Assembly (NCBI GenBank): GCA_030549335.1
Contig: CM060183.1
Coordinates: 28,905,052 to 28,969,051 of the forward strand
DNA length: 64,000 nt
Direction of reading: 5' to 3'
From: Pontederia crassipes
Lineage: Eukaryota > Streptophyta > Magnoliopsida > Commelinales > Pontederiaceae
A program made the position numbers and the translations under genes. Positions 36,101-48,026 of the stretch are shown here, piece after piece (the stretch's first letter is position 1; every line of letters begins with the position of its first letter). The notes beneath the pieces are model-generated. The model ran no database searches. It was not told the origin of the DNA and worked only from the letters and a program-made list of their open reading frames with translations.

Positions 36101-39100
36101 AGAACTCCAGTGGCTTTCCTCCACTTACACCAACCAGCTTGAATTCTATGATTAACATCGTCATCAATCTCACCATCTTGTCTTACAATTGATCCTAAAT
36201 ATTTAAACTTTGTCACTTGAGGAATTATATCCTCCCCTAACCTAACTTTCAAATCGTCTTTAAGTGGTTTATTTGTGAAATTGCTATGCATATATTCTGT
36301 TTTATTCCTACTTAAACGAAAACCCTTTGACTCCAACGTATTTCTCCATATTTCTAATTTTGTATTAATCTCCTCTTGAATCCGCTAAAAGTACTATATC
36401 ATCCGCAAATAGCATGCATTTAGGTACCTCCTCTGTGATACTCTCGGTTATAGCATCGATAACTAAGTTAAATAGATACGGGTTTAAAGCTGATCCTTGA
36501 TGTAGGCCAATTCCTATAGGAAATTCATTTGTCTCACCTCCGGGTGTCCTAACCCTAGTCAATGCCCCATCGTACATATCTTGTATTACCTTAATGTAGG
36601 CAACATTCACCCTCTTCTTTTGCAAGGCTTTCCAAAGTACATCCCTTGGTACCCGATCATACGCCTTCTCTAAGTCAATGAAAGCCATATGTAAGTCTCT
36701 TCTCCTACTTCGATACTTCTCCATCATCCCCCTTAGTAAATAAATCGCCTCTGTAGTGGATCTTCCTGGCATGAACCCAAATTGTCTCTCAGAAATACTA
36801 GTCTCCATTCTCAATCTATGCTCAATCACTTTTTCCCATAATTTCATAGTGTGACTCATAAGTTTAATCCCTCTATAATTTGCACAATTCTGAATATCCC
36901 CTTTATTTTTGTAAATAGGAACTAATGTACTTAATCTCCAATCACCAGGCATCTTTTTCGACCGTAAAATCTCATTAAATAGTTTACATAACCACAACAC
37001 ACCTTTTTCTCCTAAACATTTCCAAACTTCAATCGGTATACCATCCGGTCCAACGGCTTTACCATTCTCCATTTTCTTAAGAGCTTCGCTAACCTCCGAG
37101 ACTCTAATTTTACGATAAAATGACCTATTAAGCTCACATTCGCTAACTGTCAAGTCCTCCAAATCACAACGGGAACCTTCACATCCATCATTAAATAGCC
37201 TATAGAAATACTCTTCCCATCTGTTCTTAATATCTCCTTCAGTAACTAAAACCTTGCCAACTTCATTTTTTATGCATCTTACTTGATCCAAATCTCTCGA
37301 CTCCTTCTCTTTATTCCTTGCAATCTTGTAAATCCTTTGTTCACCCGCCTTTGTCCCTAACTCCTTATAAAACCCCTCATATGCTTTAGCACGAGCATCA
37401 CTAACTGCCTTCTTAGCCTCCCTTTTCGTCAAACGCCAAGGTTGCCAAAATCGCATTAATTTCTAAGGCAGAAAAACGAGTTAAATCAGTTCTAATATCG
37501 CAAGTTGAGGTGACATTGGATGAGGATACGATTTAATTCGCTAGAATCAGTTGAAGACGTTCATTCGGCCGCCTCAATTATAAACTTTGCCGATTTTGGA
37601 ACTAGTCTACTAAAGTGGCTGGGCCTTGAGAGGTCATCGGTTCAAAACCGATTGACCATATCAGTTTGCTGTCATTGTTGTTTCTCTTATCTTTCATTTT
37701 CTTATAAGTTACTATTTGATTTATATTTTTCACATTTTTATACTCATATTATTCTTTAAAATATATTATATAATAAATTATAAATATGATAAGAAAATAC
37801 TAATTTTAATAATATGACATTATAATAAATGGTATATTAATATTTATTCCTAATAATGCTTTTGTTATTTCATTCTTTACCATAATATCTAAAATTAAAT
37901 AATAAATTGAATAGATATGCTATAATATTCAAATATTTAGATCAGTATGACAATCGATAGTGAGTGAGGATAATAAAATAATAGTAGTTGCAATATTAGA
38001 AAATGTAGAGGTTCCACCCCAAAAAAATTTTAATAAAAAGTATACTACTACATAGATTTAATATACTCTACAACATCATAACCTTAGAATGTATTAAAAT
38101 GAAACTTCCGTGAGTTTGTAATTTGTAAATTTTAACTTATTAATTATTCATGTTATTATAGACTTTATAATATTTATCATTATGTTTCATAGGATTTTTT
38201 TAAAAAAATATTATTAAATTAAGATTATATCTAAACTCTACGTATTCACGTATCGAATTTACAATACGAGTCTACCTCCCCTAAATGAGTTTAGGTAAAA
38301 ACTCGAACTTGACAACCTTGGTGCATGTGTTGGCGGTTGGGGTGGGGAGTGGTACTACCATATCAAAATCTATTTGAACAAAACTGACACTTCTGTCAGA
38401 AAAAAAATACAACTGTAAGTATGGATGTACGAGTCAGAAATGTAAAAACCATAGTTATAATAGCTTCAAAATGACTTTAGAGGGGACCAAATAATTATTT
38501 AAACTTGTTCAACAAGTCACCTAATATGTCACACTGCATTGTAAGCGCCAAAAGTGTGCACCTTCTCAAAAACAAAAGGAAGTGTTTGCACTATCAGATA
38601 ACACAATAAATTCTTCTTGAGAGGAGCTATATATAATCCAAAATGTCTTAAGTGCTTACTGGGCACCAAACAAGATTGTATAATCTAAATATTAATGCTC
38701 AACTAACAAAAAAGTATAAAAAGATATCTTAACTATTTTGGGGTAAAACATTGAGAACAAGACCTAGAGAGGAGTAAAAAGCAGAAAAGTAAGAGAGCAT
38801 TCCCTCTAAAGAAAATACAGAAGAAGAAAAAAATACAATTATCACAAATATAGAAGGAAGAGAATGCAATATGTTATTGCAAAAAAAATGAATGCCATAT
38901 GTTCATGGAACAAATACCAAGTAGAGTACAGCATACTTTTCTGTTGACTAACGTACTTGAACTATGTGACAAATAGAAAAATACTTCACAAAAGAAAAAC
39001 TTGACTTAAACATAGTAGAAAGTTACTTACGTATTTCTGATGGATAGCACTTCCTCCATTTGTTTCCCTTTCACCCATTCAGTAGCTGCATTAAATAACA

Positions 39101-41126
39101 AAGATTAAGACCTCTGAAACAGAACAGATTTAAATATCAGGTGACCAATGTACTTGCAAAAGGTTTCATGTTCTCTTAATTCATATGTGAATCCATTCAA
39201 TAATGCATCTGATAAAGTGTAATAGAACATCAAGAATGAAACTAATTTGCCGAATGAATACATTGAAATATAAACTCCGCCTATGTTTTATAGCCGGTCC
39301 CAAGCCCGGATAAAGGAGGGTTGTGTTAGGCCCCGACAGCCAGCGTAAAACCTTGTCGAATATCATGAACATGGATCAACGAATATGACGTCGTATGATC
39401 CATGTAGTCGACCCCACCTAGTGGGATAAGGCTTTGTTGTTGTTGTTGTTGTTGAATACATTGAAATATAAATAGCACACCAAATGTTGTTAAACTTGAC
39501 TTGTAAACTTGTAAGATTTTATAGTAAGTAAAGCGAGACCAAATGGTGCAAAATCTTATGGGACATAAAATCTACAATTCTACTTGAATTCATCAACAAA
39601 ATCACATTGACTAGTATAAACGTAACAAAATCACATTGAATTTAGTACAAAATCACATTGGTTGCTCTGGGACTAGTAGTCATCCATTTGTCTTAAAGGC
39701 CATGTGAAAATGCATGTGTGACCAAAACTACAATGTAGTGTCAGAAAAATAAGATGTTTCCAACAAATTCTTTACCATATCCCAGAATAAAGAAAAAAAT
39801 GGCATACAATATTCTCTATACAACAGAGTCCACCAGAAATGATGCCATTACATCAAATTCATATGACGAAGAAGCATTAAATTGCTTGACTGGGCGTGAT
39901 TAGTAACAAAAACTTTAACTGAAGTTTAAAACTTAAGAAATGCACCACATAACAGCAGAAGAGTCAGACTAAGAAGAACAATAAATCTGATGGTAGAAAG
40001 CAAGAAATGCGGTCATCGCCATGTTATGGAAACTATTCAAATGCACATGTCATAATTGAATAACGGCCACACCCAGCAAAAAGTCTAACAGCCTACCAGT
40101 CTACCACACCAAGGGAAAAAATGAAAAAAAAAAAAAAAGATCATGACTAAGCTCAATAAAAAGCATTTCAATTGAATTTGTGTTCTTTCTCGGCAGTTCT
40201 CCATATAATGATGCCCGATACACTGAAGCAACGCAAGAAGAACCCTGAGATCAATTAAACAGGAGGGAGTTTCAACTTCAAAAGGGAAACTCTATCCTGA
40301 ATCCATGGAGAAAAAAAATTCTTAGTTGAGTTCCTATTTTTTTCCCTTGAATTCATCAACCTCCTATTTGCTAATAGGTATCAATAAGAGAGTAAGAGAA
40401 TGACCCCAAAAAAGAGAAACTATCATCCTTCATAATAAGCAATGCGAACTAAGTCAAACTGCATAATTTCTATCAAAATGGTTTTGTCATATGAGTTAAA
40501 AATAAAGAGTTCGATTTGCTGTCTAGAAATCATTACATATGATCCACTTAGAAAATAGAATATGACACAATGTTTAGAGATTGATGTCTCAGGTTAAAGT
40601 ACAATTTATCGCCATATAATATATATACGTATAAGCGGCAAATTTGATTTAATTCAACAACCGCAAAAAGATCTACTTTGGGATTAGATTGAGCTAACAA
40701 CTTCCATTACGCAACACGATTCCTTTAGATATGAAATAAATAGGAACGAAAACTAATAAGCTAAAGCACAAATTTAGAATTCGGACGGCGAAACAGACCA
40801 ACGGAAGAGGAGGCTATGGCGGAGCCGCAACCGAAGGTCTTAAAGCAGGCGTCGACGATCTTGCCGGAGCCCTCGTCGACCTTGATCTGGAGCTTCATCA
40901 CGTCGCCGCAAGCCGGCGCGCCGACCAGTCCCGTCCCCACAGACGGATCGTTCTTGTCGAAGGAACCCACGTTCCGGGGATTGTTGTAGTGATCCACGAC
41001 CCTCTCGTGGTAGCTCCTGGCGGTCGTCGCCGTCGCGGCTTTGACGCCCGAGACCACCGGAGAGCTATCCGGCGCCGGACGATTGAGACCTAAGTGTAAC
41101 AATTTCCTCGCCCCGAATCGCAGCAT
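33145..41126 (-). CDS. ISU1: Mitochondrial iron-sulfur cluster scaffold protein (IscU/ISU1)
   Basis: IscU is the scaffold on which cysteine desulfurase (NFS1) and frataxin build 2Fe-2S clusters in the mitochondrial matrix; HSC20/HSP70 then release them. Three exons fit: 41126-40799, 39085-39031 and 33304-33145, giving 180 residues. Residues 1 to about 36 look like a mitochondrial presequence (MLRFGARKLLHLGLNR). The cluster ligands are present: Cys73 (PACGDVMK), Cys100 (FGCGSAIASS) and Cys143 (LHCSMLAEDA). LPPVK at 136-140 is the HSP70 recognition motif. Splice phases agree: G plus CT, and AC plus A. The gene is ordinary in length. Intron 2 is 5.7 kb and swollen by transposons; intron 1 is 1.7 kb and carries a short RTE-derived insertion. 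No lesion is seen. Confidence 0.95.
34288..34391 (-). mobile_element. Short retroposon insertion with a 21 bp target duplication
   Basis: A 21 bp stretch beginning TCTAGCTAATTTTGTG occurs at 34267-34287 and again at 34392-34412. Between them lie 104 bases that begin with a T run, so read on the minus strand the insert ends in poly(A). This indicates L1-type target-primed retroposition, probably of a truncated SINE or other RNA. It sits in ISU1 intron 2. Confidence 0.75.
34605..34740. repeat. Possible remnant of the CATGGTTGTCAGGATC hAT family
   Basis: ATGGTTACCAAGATTTCGATC and CATAAGATCCTACC resemble the termini and palindromes of the elements at 21279 and 29518. The right end and a target duplication are not seen. 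Confidence 0.35.
35052..35345. repeat. Tandem duplication, unit about 145 bp, in ISU1 intron 2
   Basis: ATTAGAGGTTTA(C/T)A(A/G)CTTCACCA begins both copies (about 35056 and 35201), and GCCAAAACTAAATGTTTG and ATTGTAAACAAAA(T/C)GGCAACAG follow in each. The copies differ by scattered substitutions and one short insertion. Confidence 0.75.
35592..38320. mobile_element. hAT-like element with CAAGGTTG ends, host of a nested LINE
   Basis: The left end CAAGGTTGCCAAAATCG (interrupted by the LINE) and the right inverse CAAGGTTGTCAAGTTCG match. The flanking octamers GTGCAAGC (35584-35591) and GTGCATGT (38321-38328) agree at six of eight. Without the LINE it would be about 0.88 kb. The inner part is AT-rich and non-coding. 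It lies in ISU1 intron 2. Confidence 0.6.
35604..37434 (-). mobile_element. RTE-clade LINE, 5'-truncated
   Basis: It is bounded by an exact 14 bp target duplication GCCAAGGTTGCCAA (35590-35603 and 37435-37448). The minus-strand frame (37456-36365) encodes a non-LTR reverse transcriptase with GKAVGPDGIP, NYRGIKLM, FGFMPGRSTTEAI, FIDLEKAYDRVPR, GLHQGSALNPYLF and FADDIVLLADS, then shifts frame and continues at 36336-35638 with KTEYMHSNF and MRMLRWMCGHTR. It ends in a GTT-rich tail, as plant RTE LINEs do. The 5' part with the endonuclease is absent. One frameshift follows FADD, so it is dead. Confidence 0.93.
38321..39030. other. Unique part of ISU1 intron 2 next to exon 2
   Basis: AT-rich intron sequence with no element recognised; the exon 2 donor GTAAG is at 39030. 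Confidence 0.5.
39275..39453 (+). mobile_element. Short RTE-derived element (RTE-tailed SINE or internally deleted RTE)
   Basis: The exact 19 bp duplication beginning GAATACATTGAAA flanks it (39256-39274 and 39454-39472). It starts CTCCGCCTATGTTTTATAGC and ends with the RTE tail CCCACCTAGTGGGATAAGG plus GTT repeats. The same structure recurs at 51185-51353. It sits in ISU1 intron 1. Confidence 0.88.
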
Positions 41127-41339
41127 CTCGAGGGCTTTGCTCTCCGCTGTTCCTGTTCTCGAGTTTTGACAAAAACGCGAGATTATGGGAAAAAATAAAT
41201 AAATGGAAAAAGTTGACGGGGAGAATTATAAATAGTCGACTCAAAAGCCGAAGGCGGTGGAGGAATTCAAGCCACATTTGCTCCCGTGTAACAGGCGGTT
41301 CAAGGACGCGCAAGAAGATTCGTGACTTCGTTAGGGCGG

Positions 41340-41700
41340 TTTGCTAGTTTGTTACATAAGATCCGATTCGATCGGTTTGGATCGATCGAACTGACGTGCC
41401 CTTGGCAGGCCAAGTCGTGTCCTAGTCGGCAAAGTAGTGGCCGACCGGCCAAGTTGTGTCTGGTCGGCCAAGACACGTCCTAATCGGTCAAAAGGACATG
41501 TTCTATTGGTTAGAGTTTGTTCGGCAAATAATTAATGAAAGGATGAGATAGGCGGTGTGGTGAGTGATGGGTGACGTGGCGTGGTGTGTCATTAAAAAAT
41601 TTATATTTGAATAATAAATTATATAAAATGTGAGGTGGGGTAATGATTTTATTTGTATAAAAGCTATTTTTATTCTTCATTATATATTTAAAGTATTTAT
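41340..41700. other. Upstream region of ISU1
   Basis: No gene is supported. Between about 41395 and 41520 there is a loose run of GGCCAAG(T/A)CGTGTC(C/T)-type repeats. Confidence 0.45.
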
Positions 41701-41710
41701 AATCGTTAAT

Positions 41711-42065
41711 TAGGGGTGAGCATGAATTGGAACGACTTGATCGTCCTCACTCGCATCGGTTCAGATTTTTCAATTTTTTTTCTGATCTGATGGATAATTG
41801 GATTAGGATCGGGTCTCATTTCTTTGACACTTAGTCGGGTCGGGTCAGGACCGAATCCGAGTTTTACATCATGACCCGATTGAATATACCGGGAAACGGG
41901 ACGACCTGGTCGCCCTCGCCCGCACCGGTTCGGATTTTTCAATTTTTTTCTGATTCGATGGATAATTGGGTCAGGACCGGATCTCATTTCTTTGACACTT
42001 GGCCGGGTCGGGTCGAGATCGAATCCGGATTTTACGTCATGATCCGGTTGAATATATTATATTAA
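41711..42065. repeat. Two tandem copies of a unit of about 172 bp, start of a hAT-like MITE
   Basis: The left edge TAGGGGTGAGCAT resembles the terminus of the element at 30302-31028. Two copies follow (from about 41727 and 41899) with GATTTTTCAATTTTTTT, GATGGATAATTGG and TCATTTCTTTGACACTT in order. No right terminus is seen. Confidence 0.6.
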
Positions 42066-43174
42066 TATTAAATTATTTTTAAATATTATATTTATGTTTA
42101 TTTTGAATAAAATTTTACATTTACTAAAAAGTTTTATTTAATAAAAAATTATAGATAAATATGTATTCATATTAGAAAAAAATAATATATATGTGTGTGA
42201 GAGAGAAAGAGAGAGAGAGGGGGGTTTAATTTGGTAAGAAGAGAAAATTTTAATTTGGTAATAAAAAAGAAAAAGAGGTTAATTTGATCTAAAATAATCT
42301 ATTCTTCCTCGTTCCACCAATGTGGTGGAATGAAAAATGTGATATTTGAAGGGTTTAACTATTCCACTCCATCCCTCTTAACTTAAATAAAAAATGTAAC
42401 CAAATATGATGTAACTAATTTCATTCCCTCATATTACACCCCACCCCTTCATAACCCTCAATCCAAACAGACCCTAAGAGTACGCTCTAACACAGTCGTT
42501 AATTGGCCAAGGCTACGCCTCAACCTTGGTCGGCTCGGGGCATCGCCAAGCAAAATTGTTGGTCCTCCAAAAGTGCAGCCTTGGCCGACCAATAGTCGCA
42601 CCACCAGAACGTGGCCTTGGTGACGTCCAGCGCCACTAGAGAGATGGTCAAAGTTCATTGTCACCGACAAATAGGAGAGTATTAACTAAGAACCAATGAA
42701 CTCATCAGATGATCACCATCAAAGTCAAAATGGAGTTTTCGTATGTGTGTCATTTGATCGAAGGTAACGATCGCAGGAACACCAGATTGTCATTAGGGTA
42801 CGCACTGTGCAACAATTGCCAAAGTTCAAACCATCAGGCAACACCAAATTTGGTAGATCGTCGCTGAACAGCTGCCATGCTAGAGGAAAGTGTTTGTAGC
42901 GAGGCGAGGAACAGTCATAGCATATCGTCCAAACGCGACAGTCGCGACTCACAAGCCAGGGCAGCACCATAGCAAGTCGGCCCTAACAACATTAACCAAG
43001 CTTTTTTGAAAAAAAATCAGCCAAGTCGTGAGAATCTGACGGATCAGACGATCTAATCGAGGTTTGATCGATTCAACATGGGTCATAGGCCATTCCGAGT
43101 TTAAGATGACCCATGAATTGTTTTACTAAATCATTGGTTTGTTATTAAAAAGCATGATCGAGATTTAAGAAAAT
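42066..43174. other. Intergenic stretch, no gene seen
   Basis: It holds a GAGA tract at about 42197-42222 and otherwise nothing I can identify. The short frames here have no recognisable domains. Confidence 0.4.
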
Positions 43175-46100
43175 TATTAATAATGCATTGAATTCTACTC
43201 CAATTAGAAACACATATGGATCCAAACTCTGAAATAAAAGAAAATCTATCTGACATATTTTGTATATTTATTAAGAAATTAATTTATTTCCTTATCACAA
43301 GGTAGGTGTCCTATTTTTTGGATTAATATAGAGTCTCAATTGATCTGTAATTCCTATCATCTATTAAATTGAGTGCCTATATAAACTCCCTAGAGGTCCA
43401 AAGAGAAAGTAACATGATCTTGTAATCATCTTCTGTTTCTTCCATCTAATAAAACTCTGTGTCGCCTTAATTTTTTCGAATTTTCTCGTGGTGTAAAATT
43501 TCTCTCGTGAAGAAATCTTAACAAACTAGTGTCAGAGTGAGACTTCATCGTCGATCCTCCGTCGCACAACGTCAACATCAAGAAATTCACATGCCGAAAT
43601 AGTTTTAGTCTCTGGCAGATCAAGATGCGAACACTTCTGAAATAATAAGGAATTTGGGCGCCGCTCACGAACGTGTCGAAGAACAAATCAAAGAAAGAAG
43701 ACTCCAAGGGTAAAGAAAAGGAGGTCGACCTCACAAATTTGACGGCATAGGAGGAGAATGTGCACTTTATGATCCTAGCGGACGAGGTGATTATCGAAGT
43801 CATCGATCACTGTGGTCGAAATTTGAGAGTCTCTATATCACCAAGTCTCTTACCAACATGTTGATGTTGAAGCAATATCTGTTCGCCCTCCGCATGCAAG
43901 AAGATACCCCTCTGAAAGATCATCTTGATGAAATGAATACTCTGTTGATGGAATTATGAAACATAGATGTGAAGATTGATGATGAAGATGCAGTCCTACT
44001 TCTGTTGGTGTCTCTTCCCCTATCATACAAAAATTTCATTCGTTATCATCGGAAGAGATACAATTACTTTGGAAGAAGTAAGATCGAGTCTGCATACTCA
44101 TGAACTTCATCATAGGGCGTCTGGAAAAATTGTGGAGACTCAAGCCATAGGATTGGTAACAACCGCAGAGAAGACAAACTCTAAAAAAGGTAAGTTGAAG
44201 AAAAAGAAGAACGTCAATCCGAAAAACATCTGCAACTACTGCAAAGAACTAGATCACTGGAAGAAGGACTACCCCAAGAAGAAGAAGAAAGACGAGGTTG
44301 CTGCAGTGACTCACCAGAATAGCGAATCTGATGACGATATGGCTCTCATGGTGTCTGGTCAGAGATGTTTGGAGGAGAGTTGGGTTCTCGACTCAGGATA
44401 TTCCTATTGATTCCGCACAGAGAGTGATTCTCAACTTATCAAAATATTAATGACGGAAACGTCATCGTGGGTAATGATACAGCCTGTAAAAATAGTTGGA
44501 ATCGACTCAATCGGGTGAGGACACATGTTCCACAACTAAAGAAAAATCTGATATCGTTAGGAGTTTTAGACTCCAAAAAATGTCGGATGGATGCTGTAGA
44601 AGGTGTTCTCACGGTCACCAAGGGTGATGTTTAAGTCATGAGAGAAGTCAGGCAAAAGTCCTTGTACATACTACAAGGCACAATAATTTCTAACGTGACT
44701 GCAGTAAGTAGTTCGTCCAAATCAGAATCAGAAGCATCCAAGTTATGGTACATGCGACTTAGACATATGAGTAAGAAAGAGATGGACATCCTCAACAAGC
44801 GCAATCTTCTGAATGATCAAAAGATATCTGAAATCGAATTTATGCAAGCACTGTGTTTTTGGTAAGAAAAATGACATCAATTCAGCAAATCCGTGCACAA
44901 AATGAAGGCAACACTCGATTACATCCACACGACTATTGGGGCCCCTCTCGTATTCCATTTTTAGGAGATTTTAGATACTTCCTATCTGTGATAGATGATT
45001 ACTCAAGGATGGCATGAATATTCATGATGAAGTACAAGAGCGAGGCATTTGAAGCTTTTAGATAGTGGAAGACTCTAGTGGAGAATCATATATCGAGAAA
45101 GGTGAAACGCTTTCGTACTGATAACGATTTGGAGTTTTGTTCGCCTGAATTTGATCGATTCTGCAAGTATGAATGCATTGTTAGACATCGCATCGTTAGA
45201 GATACACCATAACAGAATGGTGTAGTAGAACGCATGAACAGAATTCTTCTGGAGAGGGCACGATGCATGCTCTCTAATTCTGGTATGAATAAGTCATTCT
45301 GAGTTGAGGCTGTTAGCACAGCATGTTACCTTGTCAATCGGAGTCCTGCAATCGCGATCGATCAAGACTTCTATTGAGGTATGGTCAGGTAATCCTGCTG
45401 ATTATAATAATCTAAAATTTTTTTGCTATCCAACATATTATCATATCAGCGAAGGAAAGCTGGAACCAATGATCAAAAAAGGAGTCTTTGTATGATATGG
45501 TGCACGTGTAAAAGGTTTCAAAATCTGGTCTCCCTCGGAGCACAATGTTATTCACAGTAAAACCATATCTTTTGATGAGATATTTATGCTCAAGGAAAAA
45601 TCAAATGTTGTTGACTCCGTAGAAGAGAGTGTCAACAAACATGTGGAGTTTGGATTAACTCCAATTTAAAATAGGGCAGAAGAATCTCGTCAGGCTGAAC
45701 AACCAGAGTCTGAGGAGCAAGCAGAAGAAGCAATGACAAGTCTAGCTATTGGACGTGCACGAAGACAGGTAGGTCCTTCTAAGCGTTATGACTTTGAGGA
45801 CATGGTTGCATATGCATTCAAAGTAGTTGAAGAGGTGGAGTCGCCAGATCAAGCTACAACGATGCTATCGCATGTGCAGAATTAGAACAGAGACCGTTGT
45901 TGGCAGAGAGTGATAGATATCTGATTGGAGGATTCAATTCAAAGTAGAGATTGTTAATAATGCCTTGAATTCTACTCCAACTGGAAACCCATATGGACCC
46001 TGAAATAAAAGGAAATATGTCTGACATATTCTGTATATTTTCTTATCATGAGATTATTAAGGAATTGATTTATTTTCTTATCACAAGGTATGTGTCATAT

Positions 46101-46298
46101 TTTTGGGATTAATATAGAGTCCCAGTTGGTCTGCATCATCTGTTAAAGGGAATGCTTATATAAATTCTCTAGAGGTCCAAAAAGAAAGCATATTTTATAA
46201 TCCTCTTCTGTTTCTTCCATCTAATAAAACTCTGTGTCGCCTTAAATTTCTCGAGTTTTCTCACGGTGCATAATTTTTCTCGTGCAGAAATTCTAACA
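43175..46298 (+). mobile_element. Ty1/copia deletion derivative with two LTRs
   Basis: The LTRs are 43175-43523 and 45952-46298 (about 348 bp; the right one starts TGTTAATAATG and ends TTCTAACA). A CTAGTGTCAGAG word right after the left LTR resembles an initiator tRNA-Met primer site. Inside are gag remains with a zinc knuckle whose last Cys is Tyr (about 44240-44280), the protease word LDSG, and integrase words (YMRLRHMSKKEMDIL, NGVVERMNRILLERA, SKRYDFEDMVAYA) broken by many stops. The reverse transcriptase and RNase H are missing: the region between the integrase end and the 3' LTR is too short. Confidence 0.88.
43378..43385 (+). promoter_or_regulatory. TATA box in the copia 5' LTR
   Basis: TATATAAA in the 5' LTR, conserved as TATATAAA in the 3' LTR at about 46157. 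Confidence 0.5.
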
Positions 46299-46299
46299 A

Positions 46300-46489
46300 A
46301 AAATAAATATCATTAAGATGTAGAAAAAAACCTCTATGCGAGCTTGCATAGGGGGGTCGATGTCCCCCCTTTTCTTTCGTGCATCGACAAGAAAGGAGAT
46401 TTCATTCTGCTCCTCTGTCAACCTCACCCCCCCCCCCCCCCACCCCCACCCCCAGCCTCGTCGTCTCTTCCATCTTCTTTGTTGTCATT
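46300..46489. other. Spacer with a cytosine tract
   Basis: An interrupted C run of about 30 bases lies at 46425-46453. Confidence 0.6.
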
Positions 46490-47210
46490 AATGGAGGAAA
46501 GCATGCATCATGCCGCCTTCCAAGAGATTTAAGTTCCTCCATTGCCAAGTGACCTCTCTCCGTTCCAATCATGTCCATAGATCCCAAGAGTCTCCCTGCC
46601 AAGAAACGTTGCTCTCACACCACCATGAACTCACTGTGCCTCCCGGGAAAGAAGAGATTTTAGGCTCCTCTCCCACTTTTTCCTGAGGATCTCGTCACCG
46701 ATGAAAAAGAAGAGGAAGAGAAACCCATGACACCATTGCACTCAAGGTTGAAGCTCAAGAACCAGAACGTGTTGAGGAGGAGGAGGATGATAGGGTGATC
46801 TTTGCAGTATGCCGGAGCACCGACGGCAATCCGTTGGACCTCATCATGTTTTGTGACGACTGCGATCTCATGGTCCACGCGTCCTACTACGGGAACCCAC
46901 TAGTCAAATTGATGTCCGAGGGCGATTGATTTTGTCTATCTTGCGAGTGAAAGGCGGACGCCATTGCTGCCATTGTCTTTGCCCTGAGGATGGTGGGGAT
47001 TTGAAGGAGGCGCACGAGAAAGGAAAAAGGGGGGCATCGACCTGCCTTTGCAAGCTCATGTCGCGAGAAAGAAAAAAGATGATCGGCACAACTTCCCTTC
47101 TCCTCTTCGGCTATGGAGAAGAAAAAAGCATTTTCTATCACATCTCAGGTTGGTTTTCAATTGGTTTGAAAGCTTATCAAAATATGGCCAAAATGATTTC
47201 CAACTTATGA
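46490..47210 (+). pseudogene. PHD-finger protein pseudogene
   Basis: Around 46780-46950 the plus strand reads EDDRVIFAVCRSTDGNPLDL, then MFCDDCDLMVHASYYGNPL and EGD, a stop, and FCLSCE. This is the Cys4-His-Cys3 PHD finger of plant JADE/BRPF-like chromatin proteins. Two Cys are lost (to Phe and Tyr) and the Trp of GDWFC is a stop. In another frame CCHCLCPEDGGDLKEAHE follows, resembling the second (extended) PHD part. Upstream, SLPAKKR and CLPGKKRF recall the repeated leader motif of these proteins. No introns are needed between these parts, so a processed copy is likely, but no poly(A) tail is seen. Confidence 0.7.
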
Positions 47211-47450
47211 AATTCAATGACATAGGAGAAAATATGGGCCACTTCTCAAGAGAGAGTCAATTCAGGCAGTTTCCAATCCTCCAGCAAAGTTCCAAAGATG
47301 ATCGAAGGGGCGTTGGTTTGAAAGCTTATCAAAATATGGTCAAAATGATTTCGAAATATGAAATTCAGTGACATAGGAGAAAATATGAGTCACTTCTCAA
47401 GAGAGTCTATTCAGGCCGTTTGCAATCCTCCAACAAAGTTCCAAAGATGA
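47158..47450. repeat. Tandem duplication, unit about 150 bp
   Basis: Two copies carry GTTTGAAAGCTTATCAAAAT, GAAATTCA(A/G)TGACATAGGAG, CACTTCTCAAGAGAG and CAAAGTTCCAAAGATGA in the same order. They extend the tail of the PHD pseudogene. Confidence 0.8.
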
Positions 47451-48026
47451 CCAATAGAACGAAGAATATCGCGAAAGGAACGTCAGCTCCCTTACTCCGG
47501 CTCTTACCTCAACTCTGGCAAGGGGCGGCAGCCACAAGGCTGCCTCCTCTTTTTAAAATTTTAAATTATTTTATTATATATTTATATTTATTTATTACTT
47601 TTCTTGGGTCATGTGAGGACTGTAAAAAAAACTTGTTACGAAGGTTAGAAGGACGCCATAAAAACAAAATTCGTGTAATTTTATTTAGATATAGACCCTA
47701 GACGATCAAAGTAGTATTAGGGCGACGTCTTATTTGTGGCATCCACAACAGAACCAGGATGTAATTTAGATATCATACGGCTCGAACACAATTTGAGAAC
47801 AACGCCCATAAAGGCTTAAATTATAACCTATATTAAAAAAGATACACTTGAACAAGTATCTCCGCAGGGACTGACGCATTGTATATAAATTTAAAATATA
47901 TATATCAAGCACTTAAGACTTTTATAGTACAGAATCAAACCCTGAATGCCCATTTACATATTTTCAATTTCTATCAGCATATTACGCAAAAAAAAAAACA
48001 AAAGAATAATCGCGGAGCAAATAAGC
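47451..48026. other. Spacer downstream of MENB
   Basis: AT-rich, with no recognisable feature. Confidence 0.4.

Noticed and set aside
37630..37655. Functional tRNA gene
   Set aside because: Only a B box and a weak A box are visible; no acceptor stem or anticodon arm can be formed.
41065..41313. Separate small gene upstream of ISU1
   Set aside because: It overlaps ISU1 exon 1 in another frame and has no domain.
42458..42970. Small minus-strand genes
   Set aside because: No domain, no splice continuation and no family similarity that I can recognise.
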